From NCBI GenBank assembly GCA_018780025.1, contig JADMKH010000152.1:1-14621 (forward strand): a stretch of 14,621 nucleotides of DNA, given 5' to 3'. Positions 1 to 7,597 of the stretch are shown piece by piece. Within the stretch, counting starts at the first letter, position 1; every line of letters begins with the position of its first letter. This DNA is from Thiobacillus sp. Lineage in GTDB: Bacteria > Pseudomonadota > Gammaproteobacteria > Burkholderiales > Thiobacillaceae. A program made the position numbers and the translations under genes. The notes beneath the pieces were generated by a model. The model did no database searches. It was not told where the DNA came from and saw nothing but the letters and a program-made list of their open reading frames with translations.

Positions 1-823
1 CGTCACGCATCAGACCCAGCATTTCCAGATAGCCCAAGGGCGGCAGGATATGCAAGCCATCAAGTTTGGCGGTTAATCCAAACTTCTCGATATTTCCACG
101 CGTACGCGGATGCATGGGTATCACCACAGGCAATCTGCGGTTGATTTCGCCCACCACATCGAGCAGCGCGGTGAGCGTAGCGGGATCGTCAACATTGGAC
201 GGGCGATGCAAAGTCAGCACCGCGAACTGTGAAAGCGACGTACCCAGCGTCTGGCTGGCCGGTACTGCATGCGCGAGGTTGCGGTACAGGGTATCGATCA
301 TCACGTTGCCGACAAACTCGACCCGGGCGGGGTCGATCCCCTCGCGTTGCAGGTTGGCGAGCGCGCTCTTCTCGGTGATGAACAGCAGATCGGAAATCTG
401 GTCGGTGAGCACGCGATTGATTTCTTCCGGCATGCCACGGTCGTAACTGCGCAGGCCAGCTTCGACGTGGATCACTTTCACGCCGCGTTTGGCCGCCACC
501 AGCGCGCAGGCGATGGTGGAATTGACATCTCCGACCACCAGCACCGCCTGGGGTTGCACGCTCTCTAATACGGGTTCGAAGCGTTTCATCACCTCGGCGG
601 TCTGCACGGCATGGCTGCCGGAGCCTACTTCCAGATGATGGTCAGGTCGCGGGATGCCGAGGTCGGCAAAGAAGCTGTCGCTCATCGCCGCATCGTAATG
701 CTGGCCGGTGTGCAGCAACTGTGCGGCGATACCGGTTTCGGCCAGTGCCGCCATCACCGGTGCAATTTTCATGAAATTGGGGCGCGCCCCTGCGACACAT
801 AATATCTGGGTCATGGCAGTCAT
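1..823 (-). CDS. wecB: UDP-N-acetylglucosamine 2-epimerase (non-hydrolysing), 3' end cut by window edge
   Basis: This enzyme interconverts UDP-GlcNAc and UDP-ManNAc in the cytoplasm and supplies ManNAc-type sugars for polysaccharide synthesis. 274 N-terminal residues are visible; the C-terminal part (roughly 90-110 residues in the family) lies beyond base 1. Seen motifs: an N-terminal nucleotide-sugar loop GARPNFMKIAP (residues 12-22), HTGQHYD (38-44), VVGDVNST with the conserved Asp99, VEAGLRS with Glu121, MPEE (131-134), LTLHRPSN with His206, and MHPRTRGN. The ATG at 823-821 shares one base with the ATPase stop (TAATG), which suggests translational coupling; an in-frame ATG at 814 is the alternative start. 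No strong Shine-Dalgarno sequence is visible, which fits coupling. As the last visible gene of the XrtA operon it probably feeds this locus rather than enterobacterial common antigen (inference). Confidence 0.95.
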   Translation of the reverse strand, partial: MTAMTQILCVAGARPNFMKIAPVMAALAETGIAAQLLHTGQHYDAAMSDSFFADLGIPRPDHHLEVGSGSHAVQTAEVMKRFEPVLESVQPQAVLVVGDVNSTIACALVAAKRGVKVIHVEAGLRSYDRGMPEEINRVLTDQISDLLFITEKSALANLQREGIDPARVEFVGNVMIDTLYRNLAHAVPASQTLGTSLSQFAVLTLHRPSNVDDPATLTALLDVVGEINRRLPVVIPMHPRTRGNIEKFGLTAKLDGLHILPPLGYLEMLGLMRD

Positions 824-1857
824 TAATGCGTAGCGTCGTGATGCCCGGACGGGTTACCTTCATCCGCTGTCGTCTGGCGATCGCTCACGGTATAGAGAAT
901 CTTGCGCACGATAGGCAGGATGCGATTGATCGAACGCTCCATTTGTTCGACACGTAGCGTCAGGCGTAGCGTATCTTCATTGAGCAACACGCCCGCCGCC
1001 GGGGCATGATTGTTGACGCCGGTCGGGCCGCTGAAGTCCTGATGGGCCACTTCGCTTTTCAGGTCGGCGATCACTTCGTTAACTTCAATCTCGCCGAAGT
1101 GGTTCTTCTCTTCGAGAAAACCAAACAGCAACAGACGATCACACGTGGTGTTGAGGCGTCGCGGAATGCCTCCGGTAAAGCGATGCAATGCGGAGAACGC
1201 TTCGTCGCTGAACCCCGGTGTGCCATCCCAGCCGACCGTCCGCAGACGATGTTCGATATAGCCCCGGGTTTCATCGGCATCGATCGGCCCCAGGTGATAG
1301 GACGCCACAACACGCTGGCGCAACTGCTGCATGTCCGGACTTTGCAGGATGCCGCGAAACTCGGGTTGCCCCAGCAAAAAGGTCTGGATCAGGGAGCGTT
1401 CGTTGTTCTGGAAGTTGGAAAGCATGCGCAGCTCTTCCACTGCACGCGGCGTCAGGTTCTGCGCTTCATCCACCACCAGTAACGCGCGCTTGCCCTGGCG
1501 GGTTGCGGCAATCAGGAAGTTTTCCAGATTCTTTAACAGTGAAGACTTGGTCAGCCCCTCATGCTCCAGACCAAATGAGGCTGCCACGCTTCGCAGCGTG
1601 TCTTCGGCATCCAGTTGAGTCGACACCAGTTGCGCAGCGACCAGGTTGTGGGTCTCCATCTGCCGAAACAGATTGCGCATCAAGGTGGTCTTGCCCGCGC
1701 CCACCTCGCCGGTAATGACAATGAAGCCTTCGCCCAGCGACAGACCATAGTCGAGATAGGCCATCGCCCGCTTGTGCCCCTTGGACCCATAGAAGAAACG
1801 TGGGTCCGGGTTGAGCTGGAACGGCTTGGCACTAAAGCGGTAATAATCTTCGTACAT
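823..1857 (-). CDS. XrtA/PEP-CTERM locus-associated AAA ATPase (ExeA/GspA-like)
   Basis: A 344-residue P-loop ATPase of the family that accompanies exosortase A exopolysaccharide loci (I recall it as TIGR03015, putative secretion ATPase). It begins MYEDYYRFSAKPFQLNPDPRFF, the typical ExeA/GspA opening. Walker A is GEVGAGKTT (residues 50-58), Walker B is ALLVVDEAQNL with Asp130-Glu131, and an arginine-finger/sensor stretch TGGIPRRLN follows. The last ~75 residues are hydrophilic and probably helical, ending in a His/Asp-rich tail; no membrane segment is obvious. It lies between the beta-barrel gene (76-base gap) and wecB (1-base overlap). A role in powering or organising secretion or assembly of the polymer is inferred from the family; no substrate is known to me. 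No strong Shine-Dalgarno sequence precedes the ATG. Confidence 0.9.
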   Translation of the reverse strand: MYEDYYRFSAKPFQLNPDPRFFYGSKGHKRAMAYLDYGLSLGEGFIVITGEVGAGKTTLMRNLFRQMETHNLVAAQLVSTQLDAEDTLRSVAASFGLEHEGLTKSSLLKNLENFLIAATRQGKRALLVVDEAQNLTPRAVEELRMLSNFQNNERSLIQTFLLGQPEFRGILQSPDMQQLRQRVVASYHLGPIDADETRGYIEHRLRTVGWDGTPGFSDEAFSALHRFTGGIPRRLNTTCDRLLLFGFLEEKNHFGEIEVNEVIADLKSEVAHQDFSGPTGVNNHAPAAGVLLNEDTLRLTLRVEQMERSINRILPIVRKILYTVSDRQTTADEGNPSGHHDATH

Positions 1858-1910
1858 GGCGATCCGTAATCTTGGTGGGACACAGCGACATTACACACAC
1901 GATGTGAAGC

Positions 1911-1925
1911 AATGGCTATGCCATT
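1911..1925 (-). repeat. Perfect 6-bp hairpin between beta-barrel gene and ATPase gene
   Basis: AATGGC-TAT-GCCATT lies eight bases after the stop codon of the upstream (beta-barrel) gene in the 76-base spacer. There is no following T-run, so a rho-independent terminator is unlikely. It could be an mRNA processing or stability stem within the operon, or chance. Confidence 0.35.
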
Positions 1926-1933
1926 CAGGCGGG

Positions 1934-3526
1934 TCAGAAGCGCATATTGGCGGTAGCTGTCAGGCTGTTTTCATTGAAATCGGAATTGGGCGCGTCTGAA
2001 TTCCGTTGCTGGTAGCGGTATGTCAACGCGCCCGACAGGTCTTTATCGAATCGATGGTTCATTCCCAGACTCAGCGTCGCCAGATCGTCTTGACGCGGCG
2101 GAGCGATCACGGACACCGTGCTGTTGCGGGAGAGCGAAAGGCTGCCGTTTGCACTGGTGTGGGGAGACAGGCGATAACTGACGGTACCTGACACGCCCTG
2201 GGTGTGATCTTCCGTCCCGGCAATGCTTTGATAGATGCGCTTGGTATCGAATACTGACAACCCCAGACCCAGCTGGCTTCTGGACCACGACACGCCAGCG
2301 TTAAACGTTTTGATCACATAAATTCCATTGGCCAATGCCCGATCGACAAAACCCGCCGCAATCAAGTCAGACAGTGGAACCCCTAGCGCATTGAAAGCCA
2401 GGGCCACCTGCGTCCCAGTATATGGTCCCGCACAGCCAGCCTGAACAGAAGGCGGTTTGAAATCGGATGTTTCGAAGAGCTGGCCACCGCATACCCAGAA
2501 TATGCGTCCGCTATCCTGCAGAAACTGCTGGGAAATATCGCTCACATCTTCCGAATAACTGACCCGGATATTCGTGGCGCGCATTTTATGGTTAGCCGAG
2601 AGGCTGTATGTGCGTCCGAAATACCGTTCGCCTATCGATGCTTCGATGTTGGTGCGCCGGGAGGGCGCCCAACCAAAGCCGCCACTGTAAAAAACACCGT
2701 CGGCGCCGCTCGCATTCAAAAAGGCATTCCGCTCCTGGCCATAGGTGCCAAAAATTCGGAACTTGCGGGTGAGCGCATACCCCGCCGTGACAGATGCACG
2801 TTCGAAGGTTGAATTACCACCCGTGGCACCGCTATCCAACTGGCGGAGCGAATAATTGAGCCCCCAGCTCAAATCGTTGAATTGGGGACCGCTGCTCAAG
2901 CCTGCCGTGAATGCATTGCTTACTGAATTTGATCCCGCATTGTCGCCAAAAATCGCGCCGCCGGTAGAATAGCGGGCCTGTCCGGTGGCAAAGGTTCCGA
3001 AACGTTTCTGGATATAGGGACTGAGCGAATAAACACCCACCGTTGCCCGGTTGGCATTGTTGGTCGTGGCGTCTGCGGGCGAACCCGTCAACGACAGCAG
3101 TGCCTGCGATATGCTGGCGGTGCCATCCAGAAACAGAAAATCCTCAATCAGTTCGGCCTTGCCCACAGCGCCGAGATTATGGAAAAGGTCTGTGCTGTTG
3201 TCCTCGCTAAAGCGCGCCACACCGGAAAGGCTGTAATTCACGGTCGCCTGAACACGCCGCGAACCTTGGGAACGCAAGCTGAATCCTGGCGTTACACTCA
3301 AAATCAGCGCGTCTTCCGGATTGCTGGCGCTCTGATTGACATTGTCAGTATAGGTGGCTGACGCGCCTACGCTGGGTGCAAAGCGCCATTCGACAGCGTA
3401 CGCGGGCAGGGTGCAAGCCATCGCCATGAAAAAAGACACGATGCCCGCGAGCGGCGCCTGCCGCTGCGAAGACGGGTTCGCATCACGCGGGCTGCGCTTA
3501 TTTACCGTAGCTGCCATAGTAACCAT
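1934..3526 (-). CDS. XrtA/PEP-CTERM system-associated outer-membrane beta-barrel protein
   Basis: A 530-residue protein of the exosortase A-associated outer-membrane family (recalled as TIGR03016). A long basic N-region (residues 1-25) is followed by a hydrophobic stretch (26-40) and a likely signal-peptidase site AYA|VEW at 44/45. The mature part is rich in alternating polar/aromatic strands with many Tyr, Ser, Asn and Gly, and ends in Phe (ANMRF), the usual C-terminal signal for outer-membrane insertion. It probably forms a beta-barrel that helps export or anchor the polysaccharide; this is inferred from topology and context. The ATG at 3526 (GGA eight bases upstream) overlaps the kinase gene by 29 bases. 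A second in-frame ATG at 3517 is the alternative and gives 527 residues. Confidence 0.88.
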   Translation of the reverse strand: MVTMAATVNKRSPRDANPSSQRQAPLAGIVSFFMAMACTLPAYAVEWRFAPSVGASATYTDNVNQSASNPEDALILSVTPGFSLRSQGSRRVQATVNYSLSGVARFSEDNSTDLFHNLGAVGKAELIEDFLFLDGTASISQALLSLTGSPADATTNNANRATVGVYSLSPYIQKRFGTFATGQARYSTGGAIFGDNAGSNSVSNAFTAGLSSGPQFNDLSWGLNYSLRQLDSGATGGNSTFERASVTAGYALTRKFRIFGTYGQERNAFLNASGADGVFYSGGFGWAPSRRTNIEASIGERYFGRTYSLSANHKMRATNIRVSYSEDVSDISQQFLQDSGRIFWVCGGQLFETSDFKPPSVQAGCAGPYTGTQVALAFNALGVPLSDLIAAGFVDRALANGIYVIKTFNAGVSWSRSQLGLGLSVFDTKRIYQSIAGTEDHTQGVSGTVSYRLSPHTSANGSLSLSRNSTVSVIAPPRQDDLATLSLGMNHRFDKDLSGALTYRYQQRNSDAPNSDFNENSLTATANMRF

Positions 3527-4439
3527 AGTAGTAATCCGCGCCCGGAGTCGGCGTGGTTTTGTTCAACAGCATGCTGACCACCTCGCACGACTGGATGTGG
3601 CTGAGCGCTTCGCGCACGGCATCCTGCGAGGTTTTTTCGGCCTCCACCACCATGACAATCTGTCCCATGTGGGTCGCCAGCACGCTCGACTCGCTGGTGG
3701 CCAGAAGCGGCGGGGAGTCGAACAGAATGATGCGGTCCGGATAACGGTTCCCGATATCTTCAATCAACCGGGTCATCGCAGCGCTGGCGAGCAGTTCGGT
3801 CGCGCGCTTGTAGGTGCGGCCCGCCGGCAAAACCGTCAATTTGGCGATGTCCGTCCGGATCATCACATCGGATAGCTTGAGGTCTTTATCCTGCAACACA
3901 TCAAGCAATCCCTTGTCGGCATGAATGCCCAGGTATTCGGGAATGCGCGGTTTGGCGACGTCGGCATCGATCAGCAGCACGGTGCGATCCATTTCCATCG
4001 CCATTGAAATGGCGAGGTTAATGGCGCAAAAGCTTTTGCCTTCACCCGGCAACGAACTCGTCACCATGATGAGGTTGCCATTCCTGACCCGCGCAGTGCC
4101 TTGCCCAAAAGCGTTGGCAATCAGCGGCCGCTTGATGATGCGAAACTCTTCGGCGATCTGGCTTTTCTCGGCATCGGGCGACACCACGCCCATGCGATGC
4201 AGACGCGCCAGGTTAATCGTCTGAACCTGACTGTTGCCCTCCATTACTTCGGCATCCGGTTCACTGAATACCGGTTCAACGGGCGTAGCGACAAAGGGCA
4301 TCGCCTGACTGTTGCGCTGTTTGCCGAGCGCATCTTCAATCAGGCTGGTTTCTTTAACAGGATCGGCATTGCTGCTCTGCGTCAAAGTGCGCGGGATACC
4401 GGAACCGATTTTTCCAGCCGCTTTTTCAATAATGCTCAT
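3498..4439 (-). CDS. XrtA-associated tyrosine autokinase (BY-kinase, Wzc/CpsD-like cytoplasmic domain)
   Basis: A 313-residue bacterial tyrosine kinase of the exosortase A exopolysaccharide loci (recalled as TIGR03018). Seen: Walker A SSLPGEGKS (residues 128-136), Walker A' VLLIDADVAKP with Asp158 and Asp160, Walker B IILFDSPPLL with Asp241, and a C-terminal tyrosine cluster at 303-311 (six Tyr, with Gly and Ser). These define a BY-kinase that autophosphorylates its Tyr tail and cycles with its membrane activator; in this operon the activator should be the chain-length protein encoded just upstream. The first ~75 residues are low-complexity and probably a flexible adaptor. AGGAG five bases before the ATG supports the start. 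The gap to the upstream gene is only 8 bases. Phosphorylation state is expected to control polymer length and export (family knowledge). Confidence 0.93.
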   Translation of the reverse strand: MSIIEKAAGKIGSGIPRTLTQSSNADPVKETSLIEDALGKQRNSQAMPFVATPVEPVFSEPDAEVMEGNSQVQTINLARLHRMGVVSPDAEKSQIAEEFRIIKRPLIANAFGQGTARVRNGNLIMVTSSLPGEGKSFCAINLAISMAMEMDRTVLLIDADVAKPRIPEYLGIHADKGLLDVLQDKDLKLSDVMIRTDIAKLTVLPAGRTYKRATELLASAAMTRLIEDIGNRYPDRIILFDSPPLLATSESSVLATHMGQIVMVVEAEKTSQDAVREALSHIQSCEVVSMLLNKTTPTPGADYYYGYYGSYGK

Positions 4440-4447
4440 GAATTCTC

Positions 4448-5983
4448 CTAGCCTGCTCGCGACAACACGAGTTGCACGACCATCACCGCGCCATAGGCAG
4501 CAATCAGGCTCCCCAGCGCAGCCAGATAAGTCAGCAGCCCTTTACGCTTGCGGCGAAGGGTTTCACTGGTTTCCACCCGTGAAACCGCGCCCAGCAAAGG
4601 CAAGCCGGTCAACTCGCGCAAGGCCTTGCGGTCGGTCACGGTGCGGCGCAGCTGGCTCAACAGGAAAGCAACCGCGATGCCTGCACCCAACCCACCCAGC
4701 GTGACCAGAGACAACAGCATGGGCCGGTTTGGCCACGCGGGCTGACTCGGTACAAACGGCGGATCAATCACGCGAAAATCCACGGTGTCGGTCTTGCTTT
4801 CAACCTCACCGGACATGGTGACCGACTCGCGACGCTTCAATAATGCATCGTAGTTCTGACGATAAACGTCATAGTCGCGCATCAGCTGGGTGTAGTCCTG
4901 CTCCACCTGCGGGATCGAGTTGGACGCTTTGCGCAGTTCGCCATAACGGCGCTGATATTCGGCCACGCGCGCGCCCAGCGAGGACACGGTAGCGTCCGCC
5001 TCGGCAATTGCGATGGTGAGTTGTTGATATACCGGGTTCTGGATTTTCGAGCCGGCCGGGTCTTTTTTACGGTCGGCCAGGTCAATTTTCTTCTGCGCTT
5101 CCAGCTTCTCGATCAAACGTTTGGTCGCCTGGATATCGGGATGCAGATCGGTATATTTCAGACGGAGCTGATCCATTTGCTGCTGCAGTGCCTGAATTCG
5201 GCTATCCACTTCGCCGTGGGTTGATACCGCCGCCGCCGCAGCGGTGAGTTCCGGCTCCTCGTCGGACAACTGACGCTTGAGCTGATTGCGCCGATTAGTG
5301 GCCTCTTGCTGGTCCAGCTGCGCTTGCCGCAACTGGGCTGATGTTTCAGCCAGCTTGGTGTAATAGTCACCGCCCTGACCCGGCATCATGCCTATATGTT
5401 TCTGCTTGAATTCCGTAAGCGCGCTCTCGGCATCGTTGAGCTTTTGCTGATACTGCTGCAACTGCTCTTCAATGAAACGCGCCGAGCTGGAAATATCCTG
5501 CCGGGTTTTTCCCAGACTGCCTTCTACAAAAATGGTCAGCAAGGACTGCACCACTTTCTTGGCCAGATCGCCATTCGCATCCTGATAGCTGATGGTGTAC
5601 AGGTTTTCACGCCCGGCATCGGCAATCGAAATCTTGCCCGCCAAGCCGTTCAGCATGGATTCGGTCTGCTCCGGTGTTTTGGCGCTCACATCCAGATCGG
5701 TCATGCGCGCAACCTTTTCCAGCGTGGGGCGGCTCACCAGCTGACGGGTCATCAGCTTGATCTGCTGCTCCACGTTGGGCTCGGCTGCGAGCCCGGCCAG
5801 CAAGGGCTTGAGCAAAGTTTGCGTATCGACATAAACACGTGCCGATGCCTCATACCGGTCGGGAAGCACCATCACCCAGGTCCAGCCGACAATGCATACC
5901 AGCCAGGCCACCGCCACGCCCCACCAGCGCCGATACCAGGTGGCTTTCGCATACCCCAGAATTTGTTGCAGTACCTGATCCAT
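4448..5983 (-). CDS. XrtA-system polysaccharide chain-length determinant (Wzz/PCP family)
   Basis: A 511-residue inner-membrane polysaccharide co-polymerase (recalled as TIGR03007). The Wzz domain starts with a transmembrane segment at about 21-40, followed by the conserved DRYEASARVYVDTQTLLKPL. Residues ~160-400 are Gln/Glu/Lys-rich and predicted coiled coil in the periplasm. A Pro-rich segment (about 410-421) precedes the second membrane helix (about 422-442). Unlike simple Wzz proteins there is a third hydrophobic segment near the C-terminus (about 485-508). It sets polymer length and serves as membrane partner of the separate tyrosine kinase encoded next. A 57-base gap separates it from the export lipoprotein gene. 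No clear Shine-Dalgarno sequence precedes the ATG at 5983, and an upstream in-frame start is excluded by a stop codon. Confidence 0.93.
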   Translation of the reverse strand: MDQVLQQILGYAKATWYRRWWGVAVAWLVCIVGWTWVMVLPDRYEASARVYVDTQTLLKPLLAGLAAEPNVEQQIKLMTRQLVSRPTLEKVARMTDLDVSAKTPEQTESMLNGLAGKISIADAGRENLYTISYQDANGDLAKKVVQSLLTIFVEGSLGKTRQDISSSARFIEEQLQQYQQKLNDAESALTEFKQKHIGMMPGQGGDYYTKLAETSAQLRQAQLDQQEATNRRNQLKRQLSDEEPELTAAAAAVSTHGEVDSRIQALQQQMDQLRLKYTDLHPDIQATKRLIEKLEAQKKIDLADRKKDPAGSKIQNPVYQQLTIAIAEADATVSSLGARVAEYQRRYGELRKASNSIPQVEQDYTQLMRDYDVYRQNYDALLKRRESVTMSGEVESKTDTVDFRVIDPPFVPSQPAWPNRPMLLSLVTLGGLGAGIAVAFLLSQLRRTVTDRKALRELTGLPLLGAVSRVETSETLRRKRKGLLTYLAALGSLIAAYGAVMVVQLVLSRAG

Positions 5984-6040
5984 AAGCTATGCGAATGTTC
6001 GTTCCATCAATTAAGTGCTGCCAGGATGACGCAAGTCAAT

Positions 6041-6664
6041 TTAGAACAGGCTTTCCGGAACCACCAGCACATCGCCGGGACGCATATCCACGTTGGCGGA
6101 AATGTCGCCGCCTTTCAGCAGATCTTCCAGCCGAACACCCAGACGCGCTTGCTTGCCCTCTGTCGTGCGAAGAATGTAAGCCTTGTTACCGGCGGCAAAG
6201 TCGGTCAGCCCGCCCACCGAGATCATCAGGTCAATCAAACTCATTTTTTCGCGATAGTTCAGCGCCTGCGGCTTGGCGGCTTCGCCCACCACGCGAATCT
6301 GCTGGTCAAACGGACCGACCCCGCCCGCCACGATCACGGTGACGATGGGTTCCTGAATATATTTGGAGAGTGTTTTTTCGATATCCCGCGCAAGCTGGGT
6401 AGGCGTTTTGCCCGAGGCCTGGATGTCTTCGACCAGGTTCATGGTCATTTTGCCATCAGGGCGCACCGGAAAGCTGCCGGATACTTCGGGATTGCGCCAG
6501 ACAAACACATTGACCGAATCACCCGGGCCCACGAGATAGTTCCAATCGTAGCTTCCCGTCTGCGCAGGGGCGGGCGGATACGTTGGCGTACTGGAGCAGC
6601 CTGCCATCGCGGCAACTGCCAACACCACGCTGGCGCGTGCGATGTGCTTGTTGATCGTAAACAT
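6041..6664 (-). CDS. XrtA/PEP-CTERM exopolysaccharide export lipoprotein (Wza-like, Poly_export/SLBB)
   Basis: A 207-residue outer-membrane export protein (recalled as TIGR03027). A lipoprotein signal peptide ends in the lipobox AMAGC with acylated Cys23. It is followed by the polysaccharide-export domain: LVGPGDSVNVFVWRNPEVSGSFPVRPDGKMTMNLVEDI, then a SLBB-type fold QIRVVGEAAKPQALNYREKMSLIDLMISVGGLTDFAAGN. At ~200 residues it is shorter than Wza, as usual for this subfamily. ATG 6664 is chosen because GGGAGG lies six bases upstream; the in-frame GTG six bases earlier would abut that Shine-Dalgarno sequence and cannot use it. It is the first gene of the operon and lies behind a sigma-54-like promoter. 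It should form the outer-membrane channel partner of the chain-length protein. Confidence 0.93.
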   Translation of the reverse strand: MFTINKHIARASVVLAVAAMAGCSSTPTYPPAPAQTGSYDWNYLVGPGDSVNVFVWRNPEVSGSFPVRPDGKMTMNLVEDIQASGKTPTQLARDIEKTLSKYIQEPIVTVIVAGGVGPFDQQIRVVGEAAKPQALNYREKMSLIDLMISVGGLTDFAAGNKAYILRTTEGKQARLGVRLEDLLKGGDISANVDMRPGDVLVVPESLF

Positions 6665-6670
6665 GTCCAC

Positions 6671-6678
6671 CCTCCCTT
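6671..6678 (-). promoter_or_regulatory. Strong Shine-Dalgarno sequence of export lipoprotein gene
   Basis: On the minus strand AAGGGAGG is followed by GTGGAC and then ATG. The six-base spacing is optimal for ATG 6664 and rules out the upstream in-frame GTG. Confidence 0.8.
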
Positions 6679-6694
6679 ATAGTTGCAATTAATC

Positions 6695-6710
6695 CGCAGA
6701 TATTATGCCA
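6695..6710 (-). promoter_or_regulatory. Candidate sigma-54 (-24/-12) promoter for the exopolysaccharide operon
   Basis: The minus strand reads TGGCATAATATCTGCG, matching the sigma-54 core TGGCAc-N5-tTGC. The invariant GG and GC are present and separated by exactly 10 bases. The predicted start near 6684 gives a ~20-base leader that just accommodates the strong Shine-Dalgarno sequence at 6671-6678. Exosortase A loci are commonly accompanied by the PrsK/PrsR two-component system, whose PrsR is a sigma-54 activator family member (established). Use of this site here is inferred. The same bases contain a weaker CATAAT box, but no convincing -35 precedes it. Confidence 0.6.
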
Positions 6711-6717
6711 GAGCAGA

Positions 6718-6745
6718 TTTAAACACCTGATCCGATTACCATAAT
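6718..6745 (+). promoter_or_regulatory. Weak sigma-70-like candidate for the mazG-ferredoxin-ABC operon
   Basis: TTTAAA (6718-6723), a 16-base spacer, then CATAAT (6740-6745) on the plus strand: 4/6 and 5/6 matches to the -35 and -10 consensus. It would give a leader of about 135 bases before the mazG-like ATG at 6887. The rest of the 216-base divergent gap 6671-6886 contains only a 10-base palindrome CGTCGCGACG (6824-6833) and no gene that I can support. Confidence 0.3.
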
Positions 6746-6886
6746 ACACAAGCAATTCACAGGCCAATCCAGACAATGCCCCTGAAACCCGGCAACGCGA
6801 AGGACTTCTTGGGTTCGCCATGCCGTCGCGACGACCGGCCAACAACCATGGCATAAAGTCATCACCCGCCAAGGTATCATGCCGCC

Positions 6887-7276
6887 ATGACCAACACCGC
6901 AATCGACAGCCTCGACACCCTGCGCCTGCGCATTCGTGAGTTTGCCCTGGCTCGCGCCTGGGAACGCTACCACACGCCCAAGAATCTGGTTATGGCGTTA
7001 AGCGTGGAAGCGTCAGAGTTGCTGGAACCCTTTCAATGGCTGACGGCAGAACAAAGTCACCAGTTGAGCGACGCGCAGCATGAGGCGGTCCGCCAGGAAA
7101 TCGCCGACGTATTGATTTACCTGACCCGGCTGGCCGATATTCTGGATATCGACCTGCTCGAAGCGGCTGCCGACAAACTGGCCATTAATGCGCGAAAATA
7201 CCCGGTCGACCAGGCGTATGGCAATGCGCTCAAAGCTTCGGCCCATCCACCCATACAAGACCGTTCAGATGACTAA
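6887..7276 (+). CDS. MazG-like nucleotide pyrophosphohydrolase (dCTPase/RS21-C6 type)
   Basis: A 129-residue all-alpha NTP pyrophosphohydrolase that hydrolyses a (deoxy)nucleoside triphosphate to the monophosphate and PPi, probably a house-cleaning enzyme. The metal-binding signature of the MazG/DCTPP1 superfamily is visible: EASELLE (E41, E44) and EIADVLIYLTRLAD (E71, D74), plus the conserved NARKYP near residue 101. The single-domain length matches the dCTPase-like group rather than the double-domain MazG of E. coli. Only a weak AAGG precedes the ATG, 11 bases away. It is the first gene of a packed plus-strand run and overlaps the ferredoxin gene by 8 bases (ATGACTAA). The exact nucleotide substrate cannot be read from sequence. 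Confidence 0.9.
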   Translation: MTNTAIDSLDTLRLRIREFALARAWERYHTPKNLVMALSVEASELLEPFQWLTAEQSHQLSDAQHEAVRQEIADVLIYLTRLADILDIDLLEAAADKLAINARKYPVDQAYGNALKASAHPPIQDRSDD

Positions 7277-7586
7277 GCCTTATTACAAGCACCATGTTTT
7301 TTTCTGCACCAATCAACGCGACGACGGCGCCCAATGCTGCGGTGCCGCCGGCGGCCAGCAAATGCGCGACTACCTGAAGAAAAAGTCCAAGCTCGCCAAC
7401 CTTGCCGGCAAAGGCAAATGCCGCATCAACAGCGCCGGCTGCCTGGACCGCTGCGATGAGGGTCCGGTTCTGGTCGTCTATCCCGAGGGCGTCTGGTACA
7501 CCTATGTGGATGAATCCGACCTTGACGAGATTTTCGACGTACACCTCAAGCAAGGGCGCATCGTCGATCGCCTGCAGCTGAAGTGA
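7269..7586 (+). CDS. (2Fe-2S) ferredoxin, thioredoxin-like fold
   Basis: A 105-residue cytoplasmic protein of the thioredoxin-fold [2Fe-2S] ferredoxin family related to NuoE and Shethna-type ferredoxins. The N-terminus KHHVFFCTNQRDDG supplies Cys13; further cysteines are 23, 24, 51, 58 and 62. The pair in GCLDRC (58 and 62, C-x3-C) followed by GPVLVVYPEGVWY is diagnostic. The ligands are likely Cys13, Cys23 or 24, Cys58 and Cys62. The start is placed at ATG 7269 inside the end of the mazG-like gene because family similarity begins there; an upstream in-frame ATG at 7188 would add 27 residues read out of frame from the mazG-like gene. Electron-transfer partner unknown. Confidence 0.9.
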   Translation: MTKPYYKHHVFFCTNQRDDGAQCCGAAGGQQMRDYLKKKSKLANLAGKGKCRINSAGCLDRCDEGPVLVVYPEGVWYTYVDESDLDEIFDVHLKQGRIVDRLQLK

Positions 7587-7597
7587 AGCCCGCCTGA

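Noticed and set aside
6665..6670. GTG start for the export lipoprotein two codons upstream
   Set aside because: It directly abuts the Shine-Dalgarno sequence, leaving no spacing; ATG 6664 has six bases.
5396..6682. 428-residue open frame on the plus strand
   Set aside because: It is antisense to the chain-length and export genes, spans their intergenic gap, and its His/Gln-rich composition is that of a reverse-strand shadow. Both genes beneath it are clearly recognisable.
6824..6833. CGTCGCGACG palindrome as an activator site for the sigma-54 promoter
   Set aside because: It is at a plausible upstream distance, but a single 10-base GC palindrome is expected by chance in GC-rich DNA and I know no matching activator consensus.
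7188..7268. N-terminal extension of the ferredoxin
   Set aside because: The added 27 residues are the out-of-frame 3' end of the mazG-like gene and are basic, unlike the family start.
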